From a virus, in IMG/VR virus record IMGVR_UViG_3300043437_000144, positions 1-39,420 of that record: a stretch of 39,420 nucleotides of DNA; one strand, given 5' to 3'. The notes beneath the pieces are model-generated. The model searched no databases. It was not told the origin of the DNA and saw only the letters and a program-made list of their open reading frames with translations. Shown in pieces: positions 16,057 through 24,438 of this stretch. Each line of letters opens with the position of its first letter. Within the stretch, counting starts at the first letter, position 1. A program made the translations under genes and the position numbers.

Positions 16057-16917
16057 TTAAAAAATATATCGAATAGTGTCCCAGGGTATAAACTGGTCGT
16101 GTAAATCAGTCCACTGTTTAATATACTTTGCTTTTAAGTCGTGTCTGTATCTAATGTTTTTACCTCCGTACTGGCTTATTTTGTCTTCTTGGATTTCAGG
16201 ATTCCATAATAAATGCTCTCCTCTGTAATCATAAAGCAAGTTTCTTTGGTGTTTGCCTTCGTTATGTGTGAGAAAGATAACTTCAGCTTTAACTAATTCC
16301 TTGTACTTTACGTGCTTATCTACCTCTCCGAATAAATACATGTAATGGTCTAGCCATTTATCGTGTACTATTACTGGAGAGAAATTGATATGAACGTCAT
16401 AGCCTGCCTCTATAAATCGGTCTATTGCTTTTATACGCTCGATTATAGGACTAGTATTAGGTTCAAGTAAGTCTGCATAGTGCTGAGGCATTAGAGAAAA
16501 TCTAACTCTAACTTTACCTTCGGGATTAAACTCAAGCATAGTATCGTTTACATACTTAGTAGCAAGTGAAGCCATTGCTCTTGGATGGTCTTTAAAGAAC
16601 TGAAATATGTACTGCCAAGGATAAAACTTTAAATGAAGTGCGAAGTCTTCATTACAACTAATGTCATAAGTTATGAACTCTTCGTGAGTCTGATTGGGTT
16701 TATCTACTACTGCAAATGTACAATGATTATTGATTGCTGTAAGTATATCGTTAATATTGTTAGCTACAGTTAGCCCATCAGGCTGGTGTCTTTTCATATA
16801 ACAGTAAGAACAATTGTACAAACACCCGTAGCCGAAAGACGGACTAATAAAGTCCGTCGATCTGCCACTAGGTCTTATGTCAAATGTCTTTCTAGTTACA
16901 TTCTGAACTAGAATCAT
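16057..16917 (-). CDS. Radical SAM protein, spore photoproduct lyase-like
   Basis: A 286-residue protein. Residues 32-39 (CLYNCSYC) give the C-x3-C-x2-C motif that binds the 4Fe-4S cluster cleaving S-adenosylmethionine. The preceding TRKTFDIRPSG and SPSFGYGC, and the later RVRFSLMPQ and AGYDVHINFSPVI, match the architecture of spore photoproduct lyase-family enzymes, which repair a UV-made thymine dimer in spore DNA. A phage copy may repair photolesions or modify another substrate. It is a little shorter than bacterial lyases (about 340). Neighbours are uncharacterised small genes. Confidence 0.75.
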   Translation of the reverse strand: MILVQNVTRKTFDIRPSGRSTDFISPSFGYGCLYNCSYCYMKRHQPDGLTVANNINDILTAINNHCTFAVVDKPNQTHEEFITYDISCNEDFALHLKFYPWQYIFQFFKDHPRAMASLATKYVNDTMLEFNPEGKVRVRFSLMPQHYADLLEPNTSPIIERIKAIDRFIEAGYDVHINFSPVIVHDKWLDHYMYLFGEVDKHVKYKELVKAEVIFLTHNEGKHQRNLLYDYRGEHLLWNPEIQEDKISQYGGKNIRYRHDLKAKYIKQWTDLHDQFIPWDTIRYIF

Positions 16918-16920
16918 AAA

Positions 16921-17178
16921 TTAAAACTGATGAAATAGAACAGGACCATTTAAAGAAACTTGTTCTTGTAGAAAGATAACACCTGCATCATTACCTTCAT
17001 GGTCTCTACTAGGATAAAATACAGTTCCATCTTCCATAGTAAACACAATAAAGTCTTCGTTCCAACCCATTGCCTCTACTTCTTCTTGAGATGCATAACG
17101 AATATCTGTAATCTTTTTACCTTTAAGTAGAAGGTTGGCTAATTCCAACCTTTCTACTTGGTATTCCATGTTAGTCAT
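16921..17178 (-). CDS. Conserved phage hypothetical protein
   Basis: An 85-residue protein from ATG 17178, which overlaps the upstream gene by 8 nt and follows a purine-rich GGGAGCAGAACA site; an in-frame ATG at 17226 would lie deep in the neighbour. The C-terminal block FTMEDGTVFYPSRDHEGNDAG is a recognisable phage motif (DGxVxYPSRDxEGNxxG) of unknown function, often beside genes like the next one upstream. Confidence 0.65.
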   Translation of the reverse strand: MTNMEYQVERLELANLLLKGKKITDIRYASQEEVEAMGWNEDFIVFTMEDGTVFYPSRDHEGNDAGVIFLQEQVSLNGPVLFHQF

Positions 17179-17614
17179 TGTTCTGCTCCCTTTCTCTTTC
17201 TTGGTCGATAAAGTTTCTTTCTTCATCTCTTAAGTGATCCATAGAAGGATCATCCTCATAGTCATCTTCTTCTTCCTCTTCTTCTTCATCGTCATAAAAG
17301 TAACCTTGAAAGTCGCATGATTCAGGAGCGTTAGGTATCCAATCCCACGCAACACTTTCAGTTAGGTTAGGACTAAGATAACTTTTACCAGAATATGCTA
17401 GATTTATTCCTTCTTCTCTGGTTTTTAGTCCATTCATCTCTGCTAAGAGTTCATAAAAGTCTTTGCCTCCGAAAACTCCATAGCCTTCGTAGTTTCTTTC
17501 AGTCCATATATTATCACGATTGTCGTGCATACAAACCAGGAAAGGGCCTCTACTACTATATACATTAGAGATGCTTTCATCTGTGTCTTGTGTCTTCCAA
17601 CTAAAAAATCCCAT
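17171..17614 (-). CDS. Conserved phage hypothetical protein (MGFFSW family)
   Basis: A 147-residue protein beginning MGFFSWKTQDTDESI, with YEGYGVFGGKDFYELLAEMN around residues 43-62. These blocks mark a widespread but uncharacterised phage family. The C-terminal third is extremely acidic (a run of about ten Glu/Asp near residues 108-122) and ends in a charged helix, possibly a protein-binding or DNA-mimic tail. It overlaps the downstream gene, with which it commonly co-occurs. Confidence 0.65.
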   Translation of the reverse strand: MGFFSWKTQDTDESISNVYSSRGPFLVCMHDNRDNIWTERNYEGYGVFGGKDFYELLAEMNGLKTREEGINLAYSGKSYLSPNLTESVAWDWIPNAPESCDFQGYFYDDEEEEEEEDDYEDDPSMDHLRDEERNFIDQEREREQNND

Positions 17615-17616
17615 AG

Positions 17617-17880
17617 TTATTCTGTTATGTTGTCTTTAACGTAATCTCCTTCAACATACAATTCTCTAGTACATGCGCCACCATTGTCTTCAATAGTCAT
17701 TGGTTCCATTGTATCTAGCATAGTATCTCCAAAAGTATCTTCTAAATCCCACTCAGTTTCTTCGTCAAAAATCTTTATAGCTTCTTTCTTAGCCTCTTCA
17801 AAAGATTCTGCTTCAACTTCTACGTGAGTTCTATACCAGACAGTATGTTTACTATCAATTGAAATTCTAAATTTCTCCAT
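17617..17880 (-). CDS. Small acidic hypothetical protein
   Basis: An 87-residue acidic protein. The N-terminal strand-helix unit, VEVEAESFEEAKKEAIKIF, looks like the V-x-A-x-S-x-E-E-A motif of DpnD/PcfM-like small domains, but the match is too short for a firm call. It starts inside the end of the winged-helix gene (14-nt overlap). Confidence 0.55.
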   Translation of the reverse strand: MEKFRISIDSKHTVWYRTHVEVEAESFEEAKKEAIKIFDEETEWDLEDTFGDTMLDTMEPMTIEDNGGACTRELYVEGDYVKDNITE

Positions 17881-18166
17881 TCTTTTTAATTACTAGTTCC
17901 CAAACAGTTTCAGGTTTACCATAAAATCCTTTTTTCTTCTTGTCTGTTTTATCTAAGTATCCAGAATTGGTCAGCGTATTAATTGCTCTTCTTACGCTAG
18001 TAATAGGATACTTGTAATCTAATAGACGACATACTTCTGAAGGAGAAAGTCTACCTGTTCTTTTGTAAAGCTCATAAATGATAGTTTCTTGATTTTCTGC
18101 ATCTTTAATTGCTTCAACCAAGTCTTTTCCTTCCAACTTAGTTGTATTAAAATATCTCTTTGTCAT
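17867..18166 (-). CDS. Winged helix-turn-helix DNA-binding protein
   Basis: A 99-residue protein with a clear winged-helix layout at about residues 26-92: helix QETIIYELYKRTG, helix SPSEVCRLL, recognition helix ITSVRRAINTLTNSGYLDK and a basic wing KKKKGFYGKPETVWEL. It resembles MarR/Rep-type small regulators and is the only obvious DNA-binding regulator in this unit, so a role in gene control is likely. Target unknown. Confidence 0.65.
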   Translation of the reverse strand: MTKRYFNTTKLEGKDLVEAIKDAENQETIIYELYKRTGRLSPSEVCRLLDYKYPITSVRRAINTLTNSGYLDKTDKKKKGFYGKPETVWELVIKKNGEI

Positions 18167-18183
18167 TTTAATATTAATTTAAG

Positions 18184-18744
18184 TTAGCAAGAAGCCCAAC
18201 CAAGGAAAACGTAATCGCCAGTAGTCATAGCAGGATCTGCTTTGTACTTAATCCTTGCTACTACAGGAGAACAAGAAACTAAGTTTTTACTCATAGTAAT
18301 TTGAGTAGGTTCTTTGGTCTTTTCTGTATACGCACGGCCTAAATCAACAGCTTCTTTTTTTGTTCTTGAACTAGAGATAACCCTACCTTCTCGATTTAAA
18401 ACATTGTAGAATAACTCCCAACGTTTAGTTCCAGGAGTTACTACGTGTTCTACTTGGCTTTTAATTTTAAGTTTATTGCCTACTGGTTCTCTTAAGCAGA
18501 TACCCCAACAGTCCTCAAACTTAGAAGTTTTATCTTGTGCTAACTCACAAAAAGAATTAAAGTCTCCTCCTGCTGCTAAATGTTTTTTATACTCAGCAGT
18601 TTTGTCTTGAAATCCTGTAGTAGTACTGATAGTACCGTTATATGTATCGTTGCCATTTTCGTAAATAGCGTCTTCTACTAGTTGGCTGTAAGCCTCTCTC
18701 ATAGAGTAGGCTCTTGTCTTGTTGTAAAAAAATTGTGCTCCCAT
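18184..18744 (-). CDS. Conserved phage hypothetical protein
   Basis: A 186-residue protein beginning MGAQFFYNKTRAYSMREAYSQ with a YENGNDTYNGTIST block at about residues 28-41; this start resembles an uncharacterised phage family (AYxxLVEDAxYExGxDxYNGTI). Four cysteines lie scattered without a clear zinc pattern, and the protein ends FLGWASC. Function unknown. Confidence 0.6.
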   Translation of the reverse strand: MGAQFFYNKTRAYSMREAYSQLVEDAIYENGNDTYNGTISTTTGFQDKTAEYKKHLAAGGDFNSFCELAQDKTSKFEDCWGICLREPVGNKLKIKSQVEHVVTPGTKRWELFYNVLNREGRVISSSRTKKEAVDLGRAYTEKTKEPTQITMSKNLVSCSPVVARIKYKADPAMTTGDYVFLGWASC

Positions 18745-18768
18745 AATGTTTTTAGTTTTTGTTTGTTT

Positions 18769-19077
18769 TTACTTTGAGTCGTTAATTCTGTTAATTCTTG
18801 CCACTTCATGGCGTGGTCTTGCCCTACGTTTTACATTCCCCCAACCTGGTCCTGATGTACTTTTAAGTACCCTTACTTTTTCACCGTCCATAGTTACAAT
18901 CTTAGTTGTGAGGTTTTCAATACGTTGTTTCTCTTGTTTTTTTCTCCAAGCATCTATCCTAGCCCAATCTTCTGGAGTTTTTTTCTTCTTAACCTTTTTA
19001 TTAGTTTTGATACTAGACTCCTTATTAGACTTGTTATTGGGATAAGAGTCTCTGTATTCTATGTTATTTAAATCCAT
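18769..19077 (-). CDS. Small basic hypothetical protein
   Basis: A 102-residue, strongly basic protein (KTNKKVKKKKTPEDW; RRARPRHEVAR) with a helical middle. It starts one base after the polymerase stop codon and is probably co-transcribed. The charge suggests nucleic-acid binding, possibly with the polymerase, but no domain is recognised. Confidence 0.55.
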   Translation of the reverse strand: MDLNNIEYRDSYPNNKSNKESSIKTNKKVKKKKTPEDWARIDAWRKKQEKQRIENLTTKIVTMDGEKVRVLKSTSGPGWGNVKRRARPRHEVARINRINDSK

Positions 19078-19078
19078 A

Positions 19079-19700
19079 TTACTTCTTCCAATATTTTGAA
19101 ATACTTGGGTCGGCCTTCAATGGTACTCTTTTACAGAATATATTGCCTGCCTTAACCATAGCAGCCTCAAGTGCGTGGGCTACTTCTTCAGAGATACTTT
19201 CTGGACACTCTACTAAATTTTCGTCGTGTACTGTGTTAATTATCTTTACAGTAAATAAAAGTTGATTGGGAATCAAATAGTCTTCCCAAAAATAAACGCA
19301 CGATAATTTAGTGATCTCTGCACTCTCCCCTTGAATAGGATAGTTTAAAGACATTCGCTCAATTTCTCCGCGTTTCATAAAATAACGAGATACTTGTTCC
19401 TTCATCTTCGAGTAAGTTACGGTTCTCTGAGCTTTATGTCTCTTGTAGTCATCCCAAAATCCTTTTACTTCTAGTGCTTTTTTTGCTTCTAAGAAACTTT
19501 CATAGTAATCTACGTAGGATTTCTTCCCAGTAATCTTTGAGATCAATACGTAGCCGTTATCGACCCCAAACTTTTTAACTTGTTCAAAATAGTTCTTTAG
19601 TCCTGGAAACGCACGAAAGTATGCTTCATAGATTTTATTACCTTCTTCAAGAGAAATACCTAAGTTTTCTGCTATAGTAATACCTTGGCCACCGTAGTTT
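19079..19700 (-). CDS. Family A DNA polymerase, exon 2 (C-terminal part)
   Basis: Second exon of the polymerase; it joins exon 1 (ends 20718) across a group I intron. The frame is open through the whole exon and begins with the last base of the codon for I460 and then NYGGQG, the end of motif B (O helix). Motif C is HDENLVECP (H618, D619), with the second catalytic aspartate. The Met nearest the 5' side (19546) is internal, not a start. Joined length is 2,001 nt or 666 residues, normal for phage family A polymerases with a proofreading domain. Confidence 0.88.
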
Positions 19701-19925
19701 CACATTGTTATCCTAAAGGCTTTTTATCCTCTAGTTCTAACAGTTCTTATTCCTGTTAGGTCGGCATACATTTTAATCCCCAACTTAATGGTAGGATCTG
19801 GACACTCGTGGGAGGATTATATTTATTCACCTCCTATGCTCTACGGTTCTTATAAGCCTTACGTAATCTTATAAGTTACCTCGGTATTGGGATTCACACC
19901 TTCGACCGATTTTGCCCAATTTTAC

Positions 19926-20675
19926 TTACTCATTACTGAGTAAGGCGACAAATTTGATATATTTTCGATTTAATCTTGTATTCTCAGTACTATCTTGATA
20001 CAAAAAAGAAAAGAATTTTTTAAACTCTGACTTTCTCTCAATCCAAATATCGTAATGATTTGTTCCTTTTCTTAGTCTTAATTTACTATAAATTCCTACA
20101 GAACTTAAATAATTGACTATTTGATTTCCCAACTCAAAACTTCCTGTAGTGATTTTACATGTTTGTTTTTTGTTGTGTACTGAACCATCCCCGTCAAAAA
20201 TACCTCTTACAATATGATTAGTTAAGGGGAATTTCAAAGAAATAGTTTTTGATTTTTTTGGAACAATTCCTAGCTCAATTAAATTACTGCAAATAATTTT
20301 ACTACTAAAATACATTACATGTAACTTATTTGATTGATAGTGGTAATTAGCATTACAGTAGTTTAGAAATTTTTCTTTAATTTCTAAATCTATTGTCGCT
20401 AGTGATAGTCTGTGGGATCTTTGTACTACTGAGATGTTTCCATCTGCAATAATGTATCCTACCCAGTACTGACTTTCTGGAGTTAATAAATTAAATAAAT
20501 CTGGATTAATACTTGAAGTTTTTCCAGATCCTCTAGCTATATTGTGCTTTTTAGCAACAATAGAAGGGTAGTCTTTATAAACTCCAAGTGCTTTACAAAT
20601 TTCTTTAATTTCCATTCCAGACGAATACAATTTTAACGTTTGCATTTCTACTTGTTCAGTGTATTTTTTTGACAT
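19926..20675 (-). CDS. LAGLIDADG homing endonuclease
   Basis: A 249-residue protein from ATG 20675; an in-frame ATG at 20693 adds six residues but overlaps a -7 promoter element. An N-terminal helix-turn-helix-like region (MEIKEICKALGV) is followed by two LAGLIDADG motifs, GYIIADG (residues 73-79) and GIFDGDG (158-164), each with its metal-binding Asp, so it should act as a monomer. It cuts intron-less alleles and drives intron spread. Its stop codon is close to the start of the intron's 3' core. Confidence 0.9.
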   Translation of the reverse strand: MSKKYTEQVEMQTLKLYSSGMEIKEICKALGVYKDYPSIVAKKHNIARGSGKTSSINPDLFNLLTPESQYWVGYIIADGNISVVQRSHRLSLATIDLEIKEKFLNYCNANYHYQSNKLHVMYFSSKIICSNLIELGIVPKKSKTISLKFPLTNHIVRGIFDGDGSVHNKKQTCKITTGSFELGNQIVNYLSSVGIYSKLRLRKGTNHYDIWIERKSEFKKFFSFLYQDSTENTRLNRKYIKFVALLSNE

Positions 20676-20679
20676 AGTA

Positions 20680-20687
20680 CAAATATA
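20680..20687 (-). promoter_or_regulatory. Possible -7 promoter element for the homing endonuclease
   Basis: On the - strand TATATTTG is followed after 4 nt by the ATG at 20675. It lies inside the intron, 30 nt from its 5' end. The region 19 nt further upstream reads TTAG, only a partial -33 element. Independent, nearly leaderless expression of the endonuclease would avoid translation from the unspliced polymerase message. Confidence 0.4.
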
Positions 20688-20717
20688 ATGCATTTTGAAA
20701 ATTATCCTAATATGTTT

Positions 20718-22096
20718 ATCGCGAAACCAGCTGACTTTGCTGCTTGTCTTTTGTCTTTATGTTTAGACTTAATTTCATTTAAATCTAAGCCTTCTAACTC
20801 TGGATACATCTTAGATGCAATAAAGCTATGCATATCAGCCAAGCCCAAGTCATAAAACTGTAGTAGATTAGGGTCAAGACATTTATTGGCTAGAACAATT
20901 TGTTCTTGGCCAGAATAGTCACATCCAATTATAACATTACCTTCTTCGGCTACGAAGCAACTTCTAGTTTCTTCATCACTAGGAATGTTTTGGAGATTAG
21001 GATAAGCCGTTCCTGTGGCTCTATCTTTTCCTCCGCTAGACAACCTACCAGTATTCATTAATTGTTTGTATTGGGTGTGGATGCGTCCACTGACGGGATT
21101 AATCAGCTTAATAAAGTTTTCTCCATAAGTTCCTAAATCCTTTTGTGCTTGTTTATACCTTAAATAGGTTTTGATAATAGGAAACTGTTTTTCGAACTTT
21201 ACTAAATGCCCTGCTTCTATAGTGTTCTTTGTTTCTCCTTTTTCAACTACTTCTGTGTTGACTCCAAGGGTTTTAAAGAACTGGACTACTTGTGCGGCAG
21301 AGTTCCAATTAATTATTGTTTTTACTTTAGCACTAAATAAATCTGTTTGATAGTTTATAAACCTAGTCATATTGTTATCCAATATAAACTGGTCTAGTTC
21401 CTGCTCAGCTCTATCTAGTTCTTCTTTTGTTTTGGACATTTTTGTTCGCCATTTGCCCTCATCTAACTTAATACCGCAGTATTCTATATAAGCTAGCACT
21501 TTTACAAACCTGTTGTCTAATTCAATTGAAACCATAGAGTTCTGCTCTTTAAGTATCTTTAATTGAAGTATCCTGAGTTGATGCAAGTGAGCTACGTCAG
21601 TGGCTGCGTAGATTACAAATGGTACAGTAAACTTTCCGTTGATGTTAAGACGTTCTGTTTTATCTAGAACTATTCCTATGTGGCGATACACGGAGTCTGC
21701 TAAACTGCATCTATAAGAGTCGATGCCCAGCTTAATAGTTTTTTCTCCCAGGAAAGTATCATACACTTCAGTAGGAACAATTCTATGGTGATATAAGAAT
21801 CTTAAATCAAACTTTAAGTTATGTCCAATAAGAGGTTTTGTTTCTAGAAGATTTTTAAAGAGTTGGATGTCTACACTTGTTGTGTCAATAACGAACTGAT
21901 GTTCAGCATTACCTAGCTGAATTGTGATAATATCACAAGTATAGGGGTCTAAACCCAAAGTTTCCGAGTCAAATCCAATCCAATCTAGTTTTTCTAGATA
22001 ATCTAAAGCTTGTTTTGTGGTTATGCATTTTATCTCTGGATGTTTCCCACAAATAGCTGCGTAGTTTATATCACTCTCTGTTACAAATCCTATCAT
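20718..22096 (-). CDS. Family A DNA polymerase, exon 1 (3'-5' exonuclease and polymerase N-terminal part)
   Basis: Exon 1 encodes residues 1-460 of the replicative polymerase. DnaQ-type proofreading motifs are present: ExoI FDSETLGL (D43, E45), ExoII GHNLKFDLRFL, and ExoIII YAATDVAHL. The polymerase domain follows with motif A IGCDYSGQEQ (D393) and the first half of motif B, KRQAAKSAGFAI (R450, K454). Read without splicing it ends ILG-stop just after the intron boundary. The start overlaps the NinG gene by 4 nt, so the two are co-transcribed from the promoter at 22744-22751. It should copy the phage genome with the primase, helicase and SSB-like protein encoded upstream. Confidence 0.92.
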
Positions 22097-22740
22097 AGTT
22101 TAACCAACTTACTAATTACTGAGTGATAGTCTAAATAACAATCTCTCATTAAGTCTAACTTCTCTTTGCTGGACAAATTCCCTGTCTCAATTTTCTCTAA
22201 GGCTACTTTATAAATCTCATAGATTGCTTTTCTATCATTGTTATTCATCTTTAAACTAATGGTAGAGATATCTAATAAGGTTTCTGTCATATCCTTAGCC
22301 CAAATCCTATTGATGGACTTACCTAGATTCCAAACGTGGTGAGGTGTGTACATATTGCAAGTGGGACATCCTGGCAACATATTGCGCACATCGTATCGAG
22401 TAATACTTTTAGTTCGACTTACGAAGTGACAACATTGTAACTGCTTTCTAGGCATAGGAATCTCACAAGCGTGACATTTCTCTGGAAAGGCAGCTCTAAT
22501 TAACCAAGAAGTCATCTGATCTAACTTTGCTTGTGTTATAGTCTCTGCTTTCTTTTTACGTACAGCTTCCCTTTTTAGTTTGGCTTTCTCTTTTGCTTGT
22601 TTCTGAACGCATACACTACATAATTTCTTAGTCTTGTTTGCGTATGGTCTCTTCTTACCGCACTCGCTACATACAGTTTCAAAGACTTTCTTTTCTGGTT
22701 CTCCCTTAATGGGAACCTTTTTGGGGTTGCGTTTGAACAT
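22093..22740 (-). CDS. ninG: NinG/Rap-like recombination endonuclease
   Basis: A 215-residue protein from ATG 22740 (a TTG two codons upstream lies within the promoter). An N-terminal zinc ribbon CSECGKK...CSVC (C24, C27, C41, C44) and a basic linker are followed by the NinG core: KCHACE (C90, C93), LQCCHFVSR (about 102-110), TRYD and PGCPTCN (C126, C129). Lambda NinG (Rap) is a Holliday-junction/D-loop endonuclease in phage recombination. First gene of its unit, directly ahead of the DNA polymerase. Confidence 0.88.
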   Translation of the reverse strand: MFKRNPKKVPIKGEPEKKVFETVCSECGKKRPYANKTKKLCSVCVQKQAKEKAKLKREAVRKKKAETITQAKLDQMTSWLIRAAFPEKCHACEIPMPRKQLQCCHFVSRTKSITRYDVRNMLPGCPTCNMYTPHHVWNLGKSINRIWAKDMTETLLDISTISLKMNNNDRKAIYEIYKVALEKIETGNLSSKEKLDLMRDCYLDYHSVISKLVKL

Positions 22741-22743
22741 AAG

Positions 22744-22751
22744 CAAATATA
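22744..22751 (-). promoter_or_regulatory. -7 promoter element upstream of ninG-polymerase unit
   Basis: On the - strand TATATTTG is followed by CTT and then the ATG at 22740. The spot 19 nt upstream reads TTTA, a near -33 TTTG. It lies right after the terminator at 22776-22803, so the pair cleanly separates two transcription units. The message would be almost leaderless. Confidence 0.5.
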
Positions 22752-22775
22752 ATAATTTACCTTATAACTTTAAAA

Positions 22776-22803
22776 GTGAGAGTCCGAATTACCAGACTCT
22801 CAC
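22776..22803 (-). terminator. Intrinsic terminator after DUF932 gene
   Basis: GTGAGAGTC (22776-22784) and GACTCTCAC (22795-22803) form a perfect 9-bp stem with a 10-nt loop. On the - strand it is followed by TTTTAAAG. It sits 15 nt after the stop of the gene ending at 22818. Confidence 0.8.
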
Positions 22804-22817
22804 ATTAACATTTAAGA

Positions 22818-23684
22818 TTAGTTTTCTCCTAATCCTACAAAATGATAGGTCTTAGGCGTAGACAAAAACTTATCAGTAATAGCATCAAATGCTGTCTGAT
22901 TAGTTCTAAATGCTACACCACTCATTAAAGCATTGCGCTTAGCTTCAACGTCCTTGTAGTTAATCATGTGGTTAGTGTAACGGGTTATGCCATTAAATAA
23001 AGCATAAGCGGTCTCACCGTGATTATTATACTCAGGAACTAAAGCAGCTTTTACCATAGCCAAACGATTCTTTGTACGAGTGATTTCTTCGTCCCCACCA
23101 ATGATAGAGATAAGGAAGTCATCTGTAATAGCATCTTTGGAAATAGTAGTATTGCTCATCTCAATCATACGCTCAATCATACGCTCCTCCTGGTCTAGAG
23201 AAAACTTCATCTTCTCCATAATTTCATTTAAGCGTACTCCTGAATTGATTGTGTGCTTTACTCTGCTTAAATCTCTAAGAGCTGCAAAATAAGTGTTGCT
23301 ACAAACTACAACTACGTTAGTTGCACCAAAGCCAATAGGAGCTGAACCATCGTGAGAGTTCAATGCAGTTAAGAAACGCTTTGAATCTGAACCACCGATG
23401 GTTACATCTGGAAGGCTAATCTGGAAATAAACTTTATTTCCGTTTCCTAGCATACCTGCACGCTCGACTTTTACATTGTGACGGCCTGCTGCTTCCATAA
23501 GAACTTCTGCAATGTGTGAGTTCTGCGTAGGATGATACTTTCTACCTACTACAGAAAGGCACTCCTTAGTATCATCTCTAAAGATACCAAATCCAGGAGT
23601 TACCTGCCCATCAGGACCCAATAATGGGTGCTTACTAACTGTCCAATTTGCTTTAGCTTGGGTTAAAATTTGTTCTACTGACAT
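22818..23684 (-). CDS. DUF932 family phage/plasmid protein
   Basis: A 288-residue protein with the family's order of blocks: GFGIFRDDTKECLSVVGRKY near residue 32, PTQNSHIAEVL, then FLTALNSHDGSAPIGFGATNVVVVCSNT (about 105-132) and a long charged helix. This is the DUF932/TIGR03299-type phage and plasmid protein. Its biochemical role is not established; it commonly sits in DNA replication or recombination clusters, as here between uracil-DNA glycosylase and NinG. Last gene of its unit. Confidence 0.8.
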   Translation of the reverse strand: MSVEQILTQAKANWTVSKHPLLGPDGQVTPGFGIFRDDTKECLSVVGRKYHPTQNSHIAEVLMEAAGRHNVKVERAGMLGNGNKVYFQISLPDVTIGGSDSKRFLTALNSHDGSAPIGFGATNVVVVCSNTYFAALRDLSRVKHTINSGVRLNEIMEKMKFSLDQEERMIERMIEMSNTTISKDAITDDFLISIIGGDEEITRTKNRLAMVKAALVPEYNNHGETAYALFNGITRYTNHMINYKDVEAKRNALMSGVAFRTNQTAFDAITDKFLSTPKTYHFVGLGEN

Positions 23685-23686
23685 AA

Positions 23687-23959
23687 TTAATTTTCTTTTT
23701 GGTTTTTGATGTGTGTTGATTCTACTTGTTTAGTGATCATGGTATTTCTACCTGTGTATTTTATAAATTCTAGTAAAAGTTTAAGTTCAGACATCTGGCC
23801 TTCTGCTGTGCAGTAGTCATATTCTGTACCTTTGTTGTGGACTTTGTTTATTTCGTCCATCCGATCATTAATATGCTTGATTAAACTAGCTCTAAAATGA
23901 TAGTAAGTCATCAATTCTTCTTTGATGATGTTGTCGTTGTTGTCTAAAAACTCAGCCAT
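23687..23959 (-). CDS. Hypothetical protein
   Basis: A 90-residue helical protein with a YYHFRASLIKHINDRMDEINK helix and a second helix MSELKLLLEFIKY; no family recognised. It overlaps the end of the uracil-DNA glycosylase exon by 16 nt and is followed after 2 nt by the DUF932 gene, so all three are co-expressed. Confidence 0.55.
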   Translation of the reverse strand: MAEFLDNNDNIIKEELMTYYHFRASLIKHINDRMDEINKVHNKGTEYDYCTAEGQMSELKLLLEFIKYTGRNTMITKQVESTHIKNQKEN

Positions 23960-24438
23960 TCTATTTTTTCTCCGTTGTTTCTATGTAAAATTTCGTTTAT
24001 TTCTGTAAAATGGTCGCACTCCCATGTTCCGCCTTTATATACAGCAGATACTGGATGAGAGGCAAGCATAACGTGGTGGAACTTTTTGTTTACCATAGGC
24101 GCAAATCGCTGTGCATCTTTGCCCCAGAAACAAAAAATAACTCCTGTAGTATGTTCCGAAATAGCTTTAAGAACATATTCTGTAAAATGAATCCAATGCT
24201 GTAAATGTGAACCAGCTTTTCCGTGCTCCACAGTTAAAGCAGCATTAATTAAAAATACTCCTTGCTGTGCCCACTTCTCTAAATCTAAATCCTCAGGAAA
24301 GTTTAAATCATCTTTATAAACTGTGTTCTTGAGATTAGCATAAATCATTCTTAAAGAGGGCGGCACATATCTTTTATCTGTAGGAGCAAATGCTAGTCCG
24401 CTAGCTACTGGCTTCCCGTCATATAAATTTGGATAAGG
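23944..24438 (-). CDS. ung: Uracil-DNA glycosylase, exon 2
   Basis: Second exon, encoding residues 68-231 of a family 1-like glycosylase. It begins PYPNLYDGKPVASGLAF, completing the water-activating motif (GxDPYxxxxxAxGLxF), and carries a later substrate motif ASHPVSAVYKG (HPSPLS-like, with the conserved His) and GVFLINAALTVEHG. The apparent start Met at 24468 lies in intron sequence. The host-type QDPYH is MDPYP here, an unusual variation. Joined length 231 residues matches Ung. Confidence 0.88.
   Translation of the reverse strand, partial: PYPNLYDGKPVASGLAFAPTDKRYVPPSLRMIYANLKNTVYKDDLNFPEDLDLEKWAQQGVFLINAALTVEHGKAGSHLQHWIHFTEYVLKAISEHTTGVIFCFWGKDAQRFAPMVNKKFHHVMLASHPVSAVYKGGTWECDHFTEINEILHRNNGEKIEWLSF

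Larger units (their letters stand above)
19701..20717 (-). mobile_element. Group I intron in DNA polymerase gene, with homing endonuclease
   Basis: A 1,017-nt intron. The 5' exon ends ...GCGAT and the intron ends ...AATGTG, giving the U/G boundary bases of group I splicing; joining restores GCG-ATA-AAC-TAC-GGT (AINYG) and an intact frame. The endonuclease gene lies near the 5' end. The 3' 225 nt contain the paired core, including a GGAGG/CCTCC hairpin and CTAACAG/CTGTTAG and CTAGAGG/CCTTTAG stems near the 3' end. Core sequences P, Q, R and S are less clear than in the second intron. Insertion in motif B, a highly conserved site, fits homing by the endonuclease. Confidence 0.85.

Noticed and set aside
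18746-19045. + strand frame opposite the basic protein gene
   Set aside because: It is the mirror of a lysine-rich - strand gene (Leu/Phe/Ser-rich translation) and has no signal or family traits. The same applies to other + strand frames within the - strand arm and to - strand frames under the giant genes.
19547-19700. Gap between polymerase fragments as non-coding or a frameshift
   Set aside because: The frame is open here and encodes motif B residues once the intron is removed; no frameshift is needed.
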